A stretch of DNA of 64,000 bases from Boesenbergia rotunda (GCA_024364735.1 JAGFNQ010006457.1:62001-126000); one strand, 5' to 3'. Counted from the first letter of the stretch, positions 1 to 11,116 are shown. Numbers and translations are program-made. Notes: generated by a model not told the origin, from the sequence alone.

Positions 1-72
1 GAACCTTGTGTTGATATTGACAAAGGATTCAAAGTTAAGTGTTATTTGTTATCTAATATGCTCATTAAGTGT

Positions 73-440
73 GCAGGAAACAAAGTCCTAACGAAGGGCT
101 TCTAGGCACCTGGCGAAGGACTTCCAGGAAACAAAGTCCTAGCGAAGGGCTGCTAGGCACCTGGCGAAGGACTGCCAGGATACAAAGCCCTAGCGAAGGA
201 CTGTTAGGCACTGGCGAAGGACTGCCAGGATACAAAGCCCTAGCGAAGGACTGCTAGGCACTGGCGAAGGAATGCCAGGGTGAAAAGCCCTAGCGAAGGA
301 CTGCTAGGCGCCAGGCGAAGGACAGCTTGGGACTTAAGCCCTAGCGAAGGAATGCTAGGCACTGGGCGAAGGACAGCTCGGTATCCAAGACCTGGCAAAG
401 GACCGCCAGGCAAAAGTCCAACCAGAGGAACGGTTGGCAT
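73..440 (+). repeat. Hairpin minisatellite in SIRE LTR U3
   Basis: About 13 tandem half-units of 19-22 bp alternate between a CCTAGC..GCTAGG type and a CTGGC..GCCAG type. Each encloses a near-constant loop GAAGGACT (variants GAAGGGCT, GAAGGAAT, GAAGGACA). A variant half-unit near 309-330 has CCAGGC..GCTTGG and the last has CCAAC..GTTGG, so the stem sequence changes while pairing is mostly kept. The block lies upstream of the TATA box, in the U3 region. Confidence 0.85.
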
Positions 441-679
441 CAGGTAAATTCTCCCGAGAGGAGTAGGTGAGGACGCGTTCCCCGTCGAGGGAACTGTAGG
501 CGTCGGTTCGACCTAGGGTTCCATTTTGGAAGCCCAAAGTCAGAACCAAGACAGCTAAGGCTGTATAATCTAATATTTTAATGTTTTATGGTGTTTTGGA
601 CTAACCCTGGATGCAGGACCGAAGGAACGAGTGTCTGCAACTCAGAGAGCCTCAAAGGAGTGCGGTAACAGCTGACCAG

Positions 680-1075
680 GGCGCCTAGAGTGTCTCGGGC
701 GCCCCCAAGGTAAACACAAAACACATAAAACAAGAGCAGGCTTCGACAGCTCAACTCCTGGGCGCCCCCGTGCTCCCGGGCGCCCCCGTGCTCCCGGGCG
801 CCCCCGCTGCTCCCGGGCGCCCCCAGTGCTCCGGGCGCCCCCAGCGTCCCGGGCGCCCCCAGCGTCCCGGGCGCCCCCAGCGCCAAGTACCGAAGTAGCT
901 CTCCTCGAAGCCAACGGATGGAAGTTTGACCCGGTCAATCCGGGCGTCCCGAGTGCTCCGGGCGCCCCGGTCAAAGCGGATCCCGAAGGTAAAGGGATTA
1001 GACGCTGACCGAGACCGAGGCGGATCGGATGACACGTGGGGGGGGGGGGGCGCCCCCGACGTTCCGGGCGCCCCC
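680..1075 (+). repeat. GGGCGCCC palindrome cluster upstream of the LTR TATA box
   Basis: The 8-bp palindrome GGGCGCCC recurs many times. From about 760 to 890 it forms a tandem array of roughly 18-20 bp units ending in variants of CCCAGCGTCCC. Further copies lie near 699, 951-975 and 1045-1075. The same motif is spread through the copia C LTRs. It looks like a U3 enhancer-type or CpG-dense methylation-prone block; function is inferred only. Confidence 0.75.
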
Positions 1076-1080
1076 AGGGC

Positions 1081-1088
1081 TATATAAA
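1081..1088 (+). promoter_or_regulatory. TATA box of SIRE-type LTR
   Basis: TATATAAA follows a GC-rich block and precedes GGGCCCTCGACC, the same context as the TATA boxes at 12440 and 20530 in copia C. Confidence 0.7.
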
Positions 1089-1606
1089 GGGCCCTCGACC
1101 CCAAGCTTCAAAGCATCAATTGATTCAACGCTTCGACGCTCTTCTGCTCCCGCACTCTGCTCCGGAAACTTCCCAACTCGAGCCGACGACGTCCCTCCGC
1201 TCTGAAAAGTCGATCTACCTCGGACGTCGGTAACAGAAGAGCAATATTTTAATTCTATGCTTATTACACTATTATTGTAATCCATTTGTGTAAACTGTTT
1301 TTGCGCCTCTTATAGAATTGCCCAAAGTAAACGGTCAACGACCGTGGGCCTTGGAGTAGGAGTCGACCTAGGCTCCGAACCAAGTAAAAATAATTGTGTT
1401 TGCGTGTGTTGTGTTTTAATTTCCGCTGTGCAATTTCTCTTAAATTTAAATCCGAACGTTTTTCGATATTCATCCCCCCTCTATCGGTTCTCTCGATCCA
1501 ACATACTATACATTATAACATTATCAGTATGAGTCGCAGTGTCTAACATGTAAAGTTTATCAATTAAGAACAATTCCAACCAATATAGAATTTTAATAAA
1601 TATTAA

Positions 1607-1832
1607 GGCTGCATTTGCTTTCCATTTTCAATCCTCATTTTCTATTTTCATTTTATAAAAAAATATAATTTTTTAGAAAACATGTTTAATTTACATTTTT
1701 CATACTTGTTTTCTAGAAAAAGATAGATCATTTTCTAAAAAATTAGAGAATGAAATAAAGTCATTTTTCAAGAAATGAGAAAATACGATTTTCTAGAAAA
1801 TAAAATGAGCACGGAGCAAACCAAATGCTCCC
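1607..1832. mobile_element. Tourist-like (PIF/Harbinger) MITE
   Basis: A 226-bp A/T-rich block has imperfect terminal inverted repeats: the left end begins GGCTGCATTTG and the reverse complement of the right end begins GGGAGCATTTGG. It is flanked by TAA at 1604-1606 and 1833-1835, the 3-bp target duplication expected of PIF/Harbinger elements. There is no coding capacity. The interior is rich in TTTTCTAGAAAA-like palindromes. The family call rests on ends and target duplication only. Confidence 0.6.
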
Positions 1833-1835
1833 TAA

Positions 1836-1949
1836 GCTTTTCATTTTCAAATGAACAAGTGTATTTAGATTTATCCAGACATGAAATAAAATTTAAGTTC
1901 CACCTAAATTAAGACACTACAAATATATTTTTCAAATTCAAAAGTAATT
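1836..1949. other. No recognisable feature
   Basis: A/T-rich sequence between the MITE and the copia relic. Nothing supportable is seen in it. Confidence 0.5.
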
Positions 1950-2474
1950 ATTCCCAAGATAAACTCTAAAAACACTTATGACCTCTACTTTTGTCTTCTT
2001 GCCGATTCAGTATAGATTAATTTTTTAACATTAATTGACAGTCGATTCCAATGACAATTCTTCATAGTTACACTTATATGAGTAGCTGCACTCGTATCTA
2101 ATAATATATCCATTAAGTGTTATTAGATACAATAGCTAGGTTAACTTTTGAACAACAAAGTTGAGAAGTGTACCTTCTTTGACTCATTAGTTGATGTAGT
2201 TAGGGCAATCATTCTTTAGGTGACATTTCTTTTTACAAAAATAACAAGTTGGATTTTAATCTTGTTATTTTTGTACCTTATGCCTTGAAGCGCTAGTCAT
2301 TGTAAGTCGTTTACCCTTACCCTTAGCATTATCTTTTTTTTTATTTCTCGCTTGAGTACTTAGATGAGGATTCAATGTGAGCATTATGAGAAGTGTTATT
2401 TCTTAATCTTTCATCTTTCTATACACACTGAGCTATAAGTTCATTTAGTGTCTATTTCTCTTTTTGAGTGTTAT
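1950..2474 (-). pseudogene. Copia gag zinc-knuckle and protease relic
   Basis: On the minus strand, 2205-2246 encodes a CX2CX4HX4C zinc knuckle (CYFCKKKCHLKNDC, with Cys in place of the usual Gly before His). Downstream in the same direction, 2078-2098 encodes LDTSAATH, the aspartic-protease core with DTS where DTG/DSG is expected. Protease-like residues (VEVI..F) follow to about 1950. Lys-rich gag sequence lies upstream at 2250-2340. Stops and frame changes are frequent, so this is an old fragment of a Ty1-copia gag-pol with no LTRs attached. A solo LTR was inserted at 2475 (TSD GTTAT). Confidence 0.65.
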
Positions 2475-3381
2475 TGTTAGTAGGAGCCCTAGAGCCAATT
2501 ATGTGATGATTAACTAGGGACTTTTGTATCATATTCTATCATTAATAAAGACATGCTTGGTTATTATACTTACTTTATACTTGTGCCAAATAACTAAGTA
2601 TAATAATATCCTTGGGTAGTAGGTTCTTATCTACATCATATCGATTGGTTGAATAGATAGTGAGATAATGTAGATAACACTACACTAAACCATTCCTAGT
2701 CAAGCATTAATATTCAAGGACAATATTAATGCATGAAGACTGACATGTAGGTCAATTGATGACTTGAGCTCACAAGTGATGAATATGTGATATCAAGTTG
2801 ACACATGGGTATACATTAGAGAATGTGTACTGAATTGATCCGTCATAAGAAAGTTTCATAGATTGTCATATGAGTGTTATAAACTTTCTCATGTGACTAT
2901 TAGTATGAATAGTCCTTAGACCTCTACTTTATTGGCTTTAATGAAGGGAATCTAAAGGGATGAAAACTTTTCATATTCATGGGATGAGTATAAAAGAGTT
3001 TTCTTGTCATTTGGATGAAGATTAAGTCATCTTTCCTTTCTCTCATCCTCCTCTTCTCCCTCTTGGCCGAAACCCTTTCTTTGGGGTTCTTGGTGCTTTT
3101 GTGAACTACCTCAAGTTGCTAGCACAACTAAGGTAGTTCTTCTTTGAAGTTGAGAGATCGTGTTCATGTGGATACGCATAGAGGCACGCACACTTGAACG
3201 TGCAAGAGATCCGACATAACTTGGATGAGCGGGATAAACGCAAGGGGACGCTTCAAAGGTATATACATAGATAGCTCTATTAGATAGATGAATCTCGTAC
3301 GAGTTTTTCTTTCGCATAGATCGCTCGAGGGATCTTGTTTCCGCTACGTTTTTGTGTTTATGTCGCCGGGAGATCCCTACA
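2475..3381 (+). mobile_element. Solo LTR of copia family B
   Basis: A 907-bp LTR begins TGTTAGTAGGAGCCC and ends GATCCCTACA. It is flanked by the 5-bp direct repeat GTTAT at 2470-2474 and 3382-3386. It is homologous to the antisense LTR at 7776-9003. A TATAAAAG box lies at 2989-2996. The perfect target duplication around a single LTR is the signature of intra-element LTR recombination. Confidence 0.88.
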
Positions 3382-3489
3382 GTTATAACTAATTTTAAAG
3401 GGAGTGAACTATGTAGAAAGAGAGAATAGAGAGATTAGGACTACGTGAGTTGAGTTTAAATGTTTTATCAATATATTAGTTGGTTAAGA

Positions 3490-3870
3490 GAAATGCCAAG
3501 TAGGTCAAGATTGACCGAATTCTTAGCGGTCGAATGTCCAACATGATGTTGACATGAGATGAGAAGTCCAAGTGGGGCATGGTAGACCAGACACTTGGCA
3601 TGATAAATGAGGTCTAAGTGAGTCATGAATGACCGGACACTTGGCATGAGAAGGGATAAGTTCAAGTTGGTTAAGGTTAACCAGACACTTAGCATGAAAT
3701 ACATGAAGTCCTAGTGGATAAAAAAGAATTAGCCACTTGACATATGGATGGAGGCCCAAACATATCAAGAAAGACTAAATGTTTGGCATAGGAGAAGTCC
3801 TAGGAGGTCAAGGGTGACCGGATGCTAGGCGCGTGAAGCCACGATAGGTCAAAGATTGACCGAATGTTGG
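3490..3870 (+). repeat. Degenerate tandem array of nested hairpins
   Basis: About eight units of roughly 40-50 bp follow the plan: AAGTCC-like start, outer stem, inner stem, small loop, inner stem, outer stem, GGCATG. Outer stems include CCAAGTG..CACTTGG, CTAAGTG..CACTTGG, CCAAACAT..ATGTTTGG and CCTAG..CTAGG. Inner stems include GGTCAA..TTGACC, GTCAT..ATGAC, GGTTAA..TTAACC and GGTCA..TGACC. Both stems vary in a compensated way in the better-preserved units; units 1, 5 and 8 are weaker. It is probably the U3 of a degraded LTR, because SIRE-LTR-like sequence follows at 4215-4500. Confidence 0.75.
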
Positions 3871-4037
3871 GAAAAAGAACTTTTAGTAAGTTAAGACCAA
3901 TTAGATATCAGACAAGATGAGAATTCAATCTTAGTAAGGTAAAAATAGGAGTATTAGTGGATTGATAGGATGTATCGATCAACTAATGAACTCTAAACCC
4001 AACAATTAATTAATGGAACGGAACAATCAATTGTTTG

Positions 4038-4125
4038 AATCCAGCAATCGACTACTGGAACCAAGCAATCGACAGTTGGATTCCAACAATCGACAGTTGG
4101 ATTCCAACAATCGACTGTTGGAGTT
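4038..4125 (+). repeat. Short tandem repeat, about 22 bp, CCAACAATCGACAGTTGG type
   Basis: Three to four copies of CCAACAATCGACAGTTGG and variants are seen, each itself a CCAAC..GTTGG inverted repeat. It continues the hairpin-rich organisation of the preceding block. Confidence 0.7.
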
Positions 4126-4214
4126 GTCTGAGTGAACAAAACATTCTCAACTCAACTATCAGTTCGACCGAAGGCTACCAGTCAACTATTGAGTTGTAGA
4201 AATTGACTGTGTAA

Positions 4215-4500
4215 GTACTCCTGGTAGATTTTGATGTGGTCAACCAAGTTAACTTAGGTCCCATTGTGTTTTGATCCTTGTGTCTAAGTGTACAGGAGCA
4301 TAGGAGTGCAGGAAGTCGAGCGGAAGAAGCAACGGTCGAGAAAGATGACACAGGAAGGGAGCCGATGGGCTCGGTGCATCCAAGAGACGCGGAGTTCTAC
4401 GGAAGAGTACGCCGGTGGAGAGAGAAGGAAGCGCACGATGTCTGAGGTACGAGAAGCCAGGAGGAAGATCGCTCGAGGAGAAGGCCAAGGAGGGTTCGGG
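4215..4500 (+). mobile_element. LTR fragment, SIRE-like left end (approximate limits)
   Basis: The stretch with GTGTTTTGATCC and AAGTGTACAGGAG matches the order of the left end of the copia C LTR (GTGTTTTGATATTGG then AGTGTACAGGAA). It then runs into sequence shared with the A-family LTR. The transition is not sharp by eye, so both ends are approximate. Confidence 0.45.
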
Positions 4501-5410
4501 CGGAGCTCTCTCTCTCTCCTAGGGCTTGTGGCCGGTGCAAGGAAGAGGAGTTTCCTCCTCTTCTTTTCTTCCTCTTCCCACCACCATCTCTCGGCCAAGG
4601 ACTGCAAAGACAAGGGAGAGGTGCCCTCTCCCTTTTGTGGTGATCGCCGGCGAGAGAGGAGTGGCCGGCGGGTGGTGGAGGGCGGCGCAAGTGGAGGTTG
4701 CAACGGCGCCGCAAGGGAGAAGGAGGAGGAGGGTTTCGACCAGTTTGGGTAAGGAAGAAGGTTCTTTACTTCCTTCTTCTTCTTCTTCACCTTCCTCTCG
4801 AGGTGGGCTGCTGGTCCAGAGGGCTGTAGGCGGCTCCGGCGGTCGGCGGCGCAAAGGGAGAGGAGAGAAGGGCCGGCGGCTAGGGAAACCCTAGTTAGGG
4901 TTATTCCTTTTTCGGCCAAGGTGAGAAGAAGAGCTCTTTTGGAGGCCTCGGTGATCTCGGATCGCGGTAGATTATCGCCCACATGACGTTCGCGAAGGGA
5001 GGGACATAAGGTAGAGGACCGCGAGGTGATCGGGAAGGTATATCTTTCCCTATGCTCTTTTGACTAACCTTATGTCAATTATGTGCTTGTCTTGTTCGTC
5101 TTGTCATTTTATGTTTGATAATTTATTATTTTGATTCCAAATCTTGATGAATAAATTATTAACTGGACCCCGAGCATAAACACAAAAGCCGACGATCAAC
5201 TCGTCGCCTTTTCCACAGTCGAACGGTCGAGCAAATTACAAGACCGATTTTGGTAATTGGCTATGTTGTAATTTGGATCGTTCGATGCGGCACGAGACGG
5301 TCGATGGGAGATGGGTCTCCACTCGGATTAATTTTTAATCCATAGACATGGAGAGGTCTTTCGGATCGACCAGGTATTCGCTAAGGAAACCCGCCAAGCC
5401 ATACCCAACA
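4500..5410 (+). mobile_element. Copia A 5' LTR, left part missing
   Basis: The sequence is the reverse complement in order of the A' LTR at 42934-43900 (purine-rich gene-like block, then the conserved cgcgaaggg/ataaggtag/gaccgcgag stretch, then the GACCCCGA..AAACACAAAAG block). It ends CATACCCAACA at 5410, directly before the primer site. The left half of the LTR present in A' (43900-44787) is not found here. The large reading frames in this stretch are low-complexity and antisense to one another and are not genes. Confidence 0.7.
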
Positions 5411-5412
5411 AT

Positions 5413-5429
5413 TGGTATCAGAGCTGAGG
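5413..5429 (+). other. Primer-binding site of copia A (initiator tRNA-Met)
   Basis: TGGTATCAGAGCTGAGG lies two bases after the LTR end. TGGTATCAGAGC is complementary to the 3' end of plant initiator tRNA-Met. Confidence 0.88.
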
Positions 5430-6471
5430 TTTCCGGCTTTGTGTGTTTAGGATTAGTTAATTTTTGCAATTTTCATACATTTTATTTTGCTGGATGATGT
5501 GTGGATGTGCATAGGCTAACTTTGTATTGTAGGCACGAGATTCCAACTTCATGACCAAATATGTGTTGTGTGATTGCTTTGTAAATTTTTGTAATTAATT
5601 AATCCTTGGGTTGACGAGGCTAGGTATTTAATTTTTGTAATTAAATATGACACATGTTTAGCCGAGTTTTTATTTACAGTTGATCTAGATTTCATGTACA
5701 CTCCTTCGTGGAGTATAAGATTAATGATGTAAATAATTAGCTATTCATTTCGGCTTGGAGATCCCTCAAGGTAGCATGCGCAAAATGAAGGGAGAAGCGG
5801 ACGAAGTGACGACACGACTGGAGGCACATTAGAGACCAAGGGGCCATGAAAGTTAAAAAATCTAGGATTTTCTTTATTTTATTTCATGTTATTGGTTATG
5901 TGCTTGGTTGTGTGGTAGTGCTAGAAAATTCTTCGAGATAAATTACTAAGTGGGAGAGGGATCCTAAGGGTCCCGCGACTTCCATTACAATTCGACAAGT
6001 GATGCGAACAAGTCTGCGCATCGGCTCTGAGTGCCTTCCTCCCCATCGGATGGACTTGTTCTGCGGATCACTGGGTCGAAAATGACTATAGAAAATTATT
6101 GAAGAGCGAGTGTACTTCCCCCATCGGAAGGCATATAATTGAAAATAATTTTCTTAGTGTCATGTAATGGTGCACACTTAGATGCGAATAATAGTATCCT
6201 CCCCATCTGAGTCACTGCTATTATTTTGCAGAGCCGAAGGAAACCAACTGTTGATCTTACTTGTCAAAAAGTTAGGTTGACAAGATAGTAAGATCGATGG
6301 GTAAAACCTCCTCTTACGAATGTGGGGATTCGTATACGTCCACACCATCGTGGCATATGAGTTCCTCGGTGTTTAGGGGTGTTGGTTGATTTTGAAAATT
6401 AATTGTTTTGAGGAATCAGTTTATTTTCGATTTCTAAAGTAGTGTATGTTGTGATTCTCAGGTTTTTCATA
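5430..6471 (+). other. Copia A untranslated leader
   Basis: About 1 kb without a credible gene lies between primer site and gag. It is conserved with the leaders of copia F (29980-30826) and A' (48756-49797, reversed). Shared landmarks are a CTCCTTCGTGGAGTATA inverted repeat, several CCCCATCGGA segments and the AAAACCTCCTCTTACGAATG block. Conservation in three diverged copies suggests cis-acting RNA such as a packaging or dimerisation region; that role is inferred. Confidence 0.6.
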
Positions 6472-7775
6472 ATGGCCTTTACTCCACTAGCAACAATTCT
6501 TAAGGGCAATACACTTACTGGCCTAAACTACATAGACTGGAAGAGGAACCTTGACATTGTCCTCACTGCTGAGGTGTACAAATTTGTACTCTTCGAGGAA
6601 TTCCTGGAAATACCTAGAGAGGACTCTGGTGAAGAGTTGAGGGAGCATTACAAGAAGTGGAAAAAGACAGATGAGATGATGCGGTGTTACATTCTGGCAT
6701 CTATGTCGAATGTGCTGCAACATCAGCATCATGCCATGGCCACTGCTAGTGACATGATGCTGAACCTCAAAGATCTCTTCGGGCATAAGGTCGAGCTGCT
6801 AGGCAAATCGCGATGAATAGTCTGATGTCAACCACTATGGTTGAAGGGACACCCGTGAGGGATCATATCCTAAAGATGATGGCTCACCTCAATGAGATTG
6901 TGGTATTGGGAGCACAAATCGATGGGGAATCCCAGGTCGATATTATACTCCAGTCTCTGCCTAGGAGTTTTGAGCAGTTCAGGCTCAACTATAATATGAA
7001 TAAAAGGGATTATACGTTGGGTGAACTGCTAGGAGAACTCTAGGTGGCAGAGGCCATCTTTCGTCAGAACTCACAGGTCTTAGTGACTCAAAGGGTTTCT
7101 TCTTCCGAGCCGAAAGGTAGGAAGAAGAAGAAACGAGGAGCGTTCAAGAAGGCAAGAGCATCGCAAGGACCTTGGACTGGCATGAAGAAGCCGAAAGGCA
7201 AGTGCTTCACGTGCAAGCAAACTGGGCACTGGAAGGCGGACTGTCCCCGTCGACAAAGCAAAGGTATTTCTTCAGCCTTAGTCGTTGAAATATATTTAGC
7301 GGTGCTATCTATCAGTACTTGGTGTGTAGATACAGGAGCCACTGACCATGTCTGCAATACTCTGCAGGGGTTCCAGGAAACCCGACGGCTAGCGGATGAA
7401 GAAATTGTGGTCTACATGGGCGATGCTACAAAAGTGACAGCAGTTGCAGTAGGATTCTTTTATTTATCTTTTGAGGGAAATAAAGTATTAGTTCTGTAAG
7501 ATTATCTTTTTGTACCCTCGTTTAGAAATAATCTAATTTTAGTTTCTAAGTTAATAAAGGATGGATATTCTATTGCTTTTAGTAATAAAGTTGTTATTAA
7601 GAGAAACTTAGAGATTATCTATTCGGGTACAATGGTTGACAATCTATATACTCTAGAACCAATAACTCCCACGATGCACACTGAAGTAAATAACTCATCA
7701 TCTAACTTGAATAAGAGAAAGGAGCCTTCTAAGATGAATCAGATATATCTTTGGCACCTTAGGCTTGGTCATATT
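6472..7775 (+). pseudogene. Copia A gag, protease and start of integrase, broken
   Basis: Gag starts at ATG 6472 (MAFTPLATILKG). A one-base frameshift near 6790 leads to TGA at 6814. The next frame runs to a TAG at 7041 and reading continues in the 7044-7499 frame. That segment holds a Lys-rich linker, a CCHC knuckle (CFTCKQTGHWKADC) at about 7201-7242 and the protease core WCVDTGATDHVC at about 7321-7356. TAA at 7497 ends the frame. A pre-integrase HLRLGH motif is visible near 7755-7770. Copia B is inserted at 7776, so the integrase core, RT and RNase H are absent from this copy. It is non-autonomous and old. Confidence 0.85.
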
Positions 7776-9003
7776 TGTAGGGATCTATAGGTAAAATCAT
7801 TTAAAATCGCAGCGGAAATAAGATCCCTCGAGCAATCCATGCGAAAGAAAAATTCATACAAAGTGATCTATAATTCCTATCTTATAGGAGTACCTTTGTC
7901 GCGCACCCTTCGCTTATCCCGCTAGTCCTTTGGTTCGCCGGATCTCTTGCACGTTCAGGTGTCCGTGCCTCTATGCGTATCCACGTGAACACGATCTACG
8001 CCTCGGAGAAGAACCACCTTATTTGTGCTAGCAACTTGGGATGGTTCACAAAGCACAAGAACCTCCACTAGGGAGTTATGGACGAGGAGGAAGGAAGAAG
8101 AGGAAGAGAGATGTCCCCTCTAGCCTTTGACAAGGGGGGGGGGTATTTATACTCATCTAATGAATACCAAGGGTCTATGTCCCTTGAGCTCCTCTCATCT
8201 TAATGCTAATAAAACCTAATGAATACCAAGCCTCTTGATATTCCTTGAGACTCTTAATATTCTATTCATCTAATGAATAGAATTTCTCTTAGACTTCCTC
8301 TTAAATAATATTTATTAAACCCTTTAATGAATATTATCTATAATTAAGTGGTTGAGTCTAATCTAGATGAGTCTAACTCAAATTAGACTCAATCCCATAA
8401 TATAATTGGATTCACTTGAGTCTAACTCAATTAATCCAATTCGAATCAAATCTTAGTCAAACCAAGATCAATTAATCTTAGTCAACCCTGTTACGGGTGA
8501 CGTTTGACGATACCAAAGTATATAACTCCTTATGTAGGGAACCGTAGTGACTTCAGGTCTAAGGACTAGTCACACTAATAGTCACATGAGAAAGTTTATG
8601 ACACTCATATGACAATCTATGAAACTTTTTCATGGCGGGTCAATTCAGTACACATTCTCCAATGTATATCCATGTGTCAACTTGATATCACATATCCATG
8701 ACTTGTGAGCTCAAGTCATCAGTTGACCTATATGCTAGTCTCCATGCATTAATATTGTCCTTGAATATTAATACTTGACTAGGAATGGTTTAGAGTAGTG
8801 TTCTCTACATCATCTCACTATCGATTCAACTAATAGATATGATGTAGATAAGAATCTACTATCCAAGGATATTATTATACTTAGTTATTTGACACAACTA
8901 CATAGTAAGTATAATAACCAATCATGCCTTTATTAATTATAGAATATGATACAAAATGCCCCTAGTCAATATCGCATAATTGGCTCTAGGGCTCCTACTA
9001 ACA
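7776..9003 (-). mobile_element. Copia B 3' LTR (antisense)
   Basis: A 1228-bp LTR reads, in its own sense, from TGTTAGTAGGAGCCC (at 9003) to GATCCCTACA (at 7776). It is related to the solo LTR at 2475-3381. It is inserted in copia A pol; the five bases before it are ATATT (7771-7775), but the other flank is not in the window. In its sense direction a polypurine tract TAGTGGGAGAT (9004-9014) precedes it. A TATAAATA-type box lies near 8146-8158. Confidence 0.85.
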
Positions 9004-9023
9004 ATCTCCCACTAGCACTAGTG

Positions 9024-11116
9024 TCAATCACTGTAATATCTAATACCCAGTGACCTGATATAACCATCATGCTTCTTTTGTGCCAAAGCCTTAGTCAAAG
9101 GATCCGCGATGTTAGCATCTGTGAGTACTCTGCATATCCTCACACCTCCTCTATCGATGATCTCTTGAATGAGATGGAAGCGTCGTAGTATGTGTTTGGT
9201 CCGCTGATGTGACCGAGGTTCCTTACCCTGTGCAATAGCCCCATTGTTGTCACAATAGAGGTCTATGAGATCTACTATGCTAGGAACCACACCAAGTTCT
9301 GTAATGAACTTTCGGTTCCAAACAACCTCTTTTGCTGCCTCAGATGTAGCAATATACTCGGCCTCTGTTGTAGAATCTGCGACTGTGTCCTGCTTTGAAC
9401 TCTTCCAGCTCACAGCGCCACCATTTAGGCAAAACACATACCCTGACTGCGATCTAAAATCATCCCTGTCTGTTTGGAAGCTTGCGTCACTGTAACCCTT
9501 TACAGCTAGCTCCTCATCGCCTCCAAATATTAAGAAATATTCTTTCGTCCTTCGTAAGTACTTAAGAATATTCTTGACAGCTATCCAGTGACTTTCAACT
9601 GGATCTGACTGGTACCTGCTCGTCATGCTCAAAGCATACGAGACATCTAGTCGAGTACAAAGCATGATGTACATAATAGACCCTATAACGGATGCATAAG
9701 GGATCTGATCCATACAGTCTCTCTCCTCCTTAGAAGAGGGACCTTGAGTCTTCGAAAGACTCACACCATGTGACATTGATAGAAATCTCTTTTTGGAATT
9801 CTGTATGAAAAAACGATTAAGCACCTTTTCAATATATGTACTCTGACTTAAGCCAAGCAATCTCTTAGATCTATCTCTATAGATCTTGATGCCTAGGATA
9901 TAGACTGCTTCTCCTAAGTCTTTCATTGAGGAACAGTTCTCGAGCCACGTCTTCACAGACTGTAGTGAAGGGATATCATTCCCAATGAGGAGTATGCCAT
10001 CTACATACAAGATCAGAAAGACAACTGTGCTCCCACTAACCCTCTTGTAGACACAGGGTTCATCTTCATTCTTGATGAAACCAAACGCTTTGATTGCATC
10101 ATCGAATCGAAGAGCTTTGAGAAGCTTGCTTTAGCCCATAAATGGACCTTTGCAATTTACATACCATTCCAGCATGCTCTGGATCTACAAAACTCTCAGG
10201 TTGTGTCATGTACACATCCTCGAGTAAATTCCCATTTAGGAATGCGGTTTTGACATCCATCTGCCAGATCTCGTAGTCATGGTAAGCTGCAATAGCAATC
10301 ATGATGCTAATAGACTTAAGCATTGCCACTGGTGAAAAGGTTTCATCATAGTCGATACTATGAATTTGTTTGAAACCTTTAGCTACCAATCTCCCTTTAT
10401 AGGTATGCATGCGTCTATCCGTGTCAGTCTTTCTTCTAAAGACCCACTTACACCCAATGGGTTTAATTCCTTCAGGTGGATCAACCAAAGTTCATACTTG
10501 GTTAGTGTACATGGATTCCATTTTGGATCTCATGGCCTCTAGCCATTTCTCAAAATTTGGGCTCATCACAACTTCTTGATAGGATGTAGGCTCATTCAAC
10601 TCAATAAGCGTAACGTCATCATGGTTAGACAAGAGAAATGTGTATCTCTCAGGCTGACGACGTATCCTATCAGATTTGCGAAGAGGTTGGTCTACTTGAA
10701 CAGCTTGTTGTTCCACAACTTCTTGTGCAACAATCTCATGATCCACAACATCTTGTGGTGCCTATTCAATGTCCATTAAGGCCTCAGTACAATCTGCATC
10801 TTGAACATCTTCAAGATGGATTTTACTCCCACTAGTTCTTCTAGAAATAAACTTTTTTTTCTAGAAAAACACCATTTCTAGCGACAAACACTTTGCCTTG
10901 TGTGGGATTGCAAAAGTAATATCCCTTCGTTTCCTTGAGATATCCTACAAAATAGCACTTATCAGATTTGGGTCCTAGTTTATCTGAGACTTGACGTCGA
11001 ACGTAAGCCTCACAACCCCAAATCTTTATAAAAGACATCGTGGGACTCTTCCCAGTCTATATCGTATATGGTGTCTTTGTGACGGCCTTTGATAGAACTC
11101 GGTTAAGTGTGAAAAG
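9024..11116 (-). pseudogene. Copia B pol: integrase C-terminus, RT and RNase H, broken
   Basis: Reading from 11116 down: the integrase C-terminal part (11116-10841, including NRV, IWGCEAYVRR, VGYLKETKGY), a linker (10746-10492), RT N-terminal half (10488-10099; GCKWVFRRK, QMDVKTAFLNG, YGLKQAS), then RT thumb plus RNase H (10010-9024; TTEAEYIA, YCDNNGAI, ADPLTKAL). The RT catalytic YVDD is YVDG at 10010, removing a metal-binding Asp. There is a nonsense codon near 11055 in place of Trp, a TGA at 10492 and a frame break near 10099. Gag, protease and the integrase core are missing, cut off by the gypsy LTR fragment at 11117. Confidence 0.88.

Larger units (their letters stand above)
1..1503 (+). 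mobile_element. SIRE-type copia LTR, left end outside window (solo LTR or 3' LTR)
   Basis: The segment is collinear with the LTRs of copia C (11460-12851) but clearly diverged. It has the same order: a hairpin minisatellite, a GGGCGCCC-rich block, TATATAAA, the CGACGTCC/GGACGTCG pair, the ACGGT..ACCGT hairpin, a pyrimidine-rich end and the terminal GATCCAACA. About 25 nt of the left end lie outside the window. No TGGTATCAGAGC primer site follows 1503, so this is a 3' LTR of an element to the left or a solo LTR. It is non-coding; small ORFs here are products of repeat composition. Confidence 0.85.

Noticed and set aside
73..440. CRISPR-like array of repeats and spacers
   Set aside because: Repeats are contiguous half-units inside a plant LTR with no unique spacers and no cas genes; the DNA is eukaryotic.
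4284..4982. 232-codon minus-strand ORF and overlapping ORFs of 105-154 codons
   Set aside because: Low-complexity, open in several frames at once, within an LTR whose reverse copy at 43300-43900 does not keep the frame. No domain motifs.
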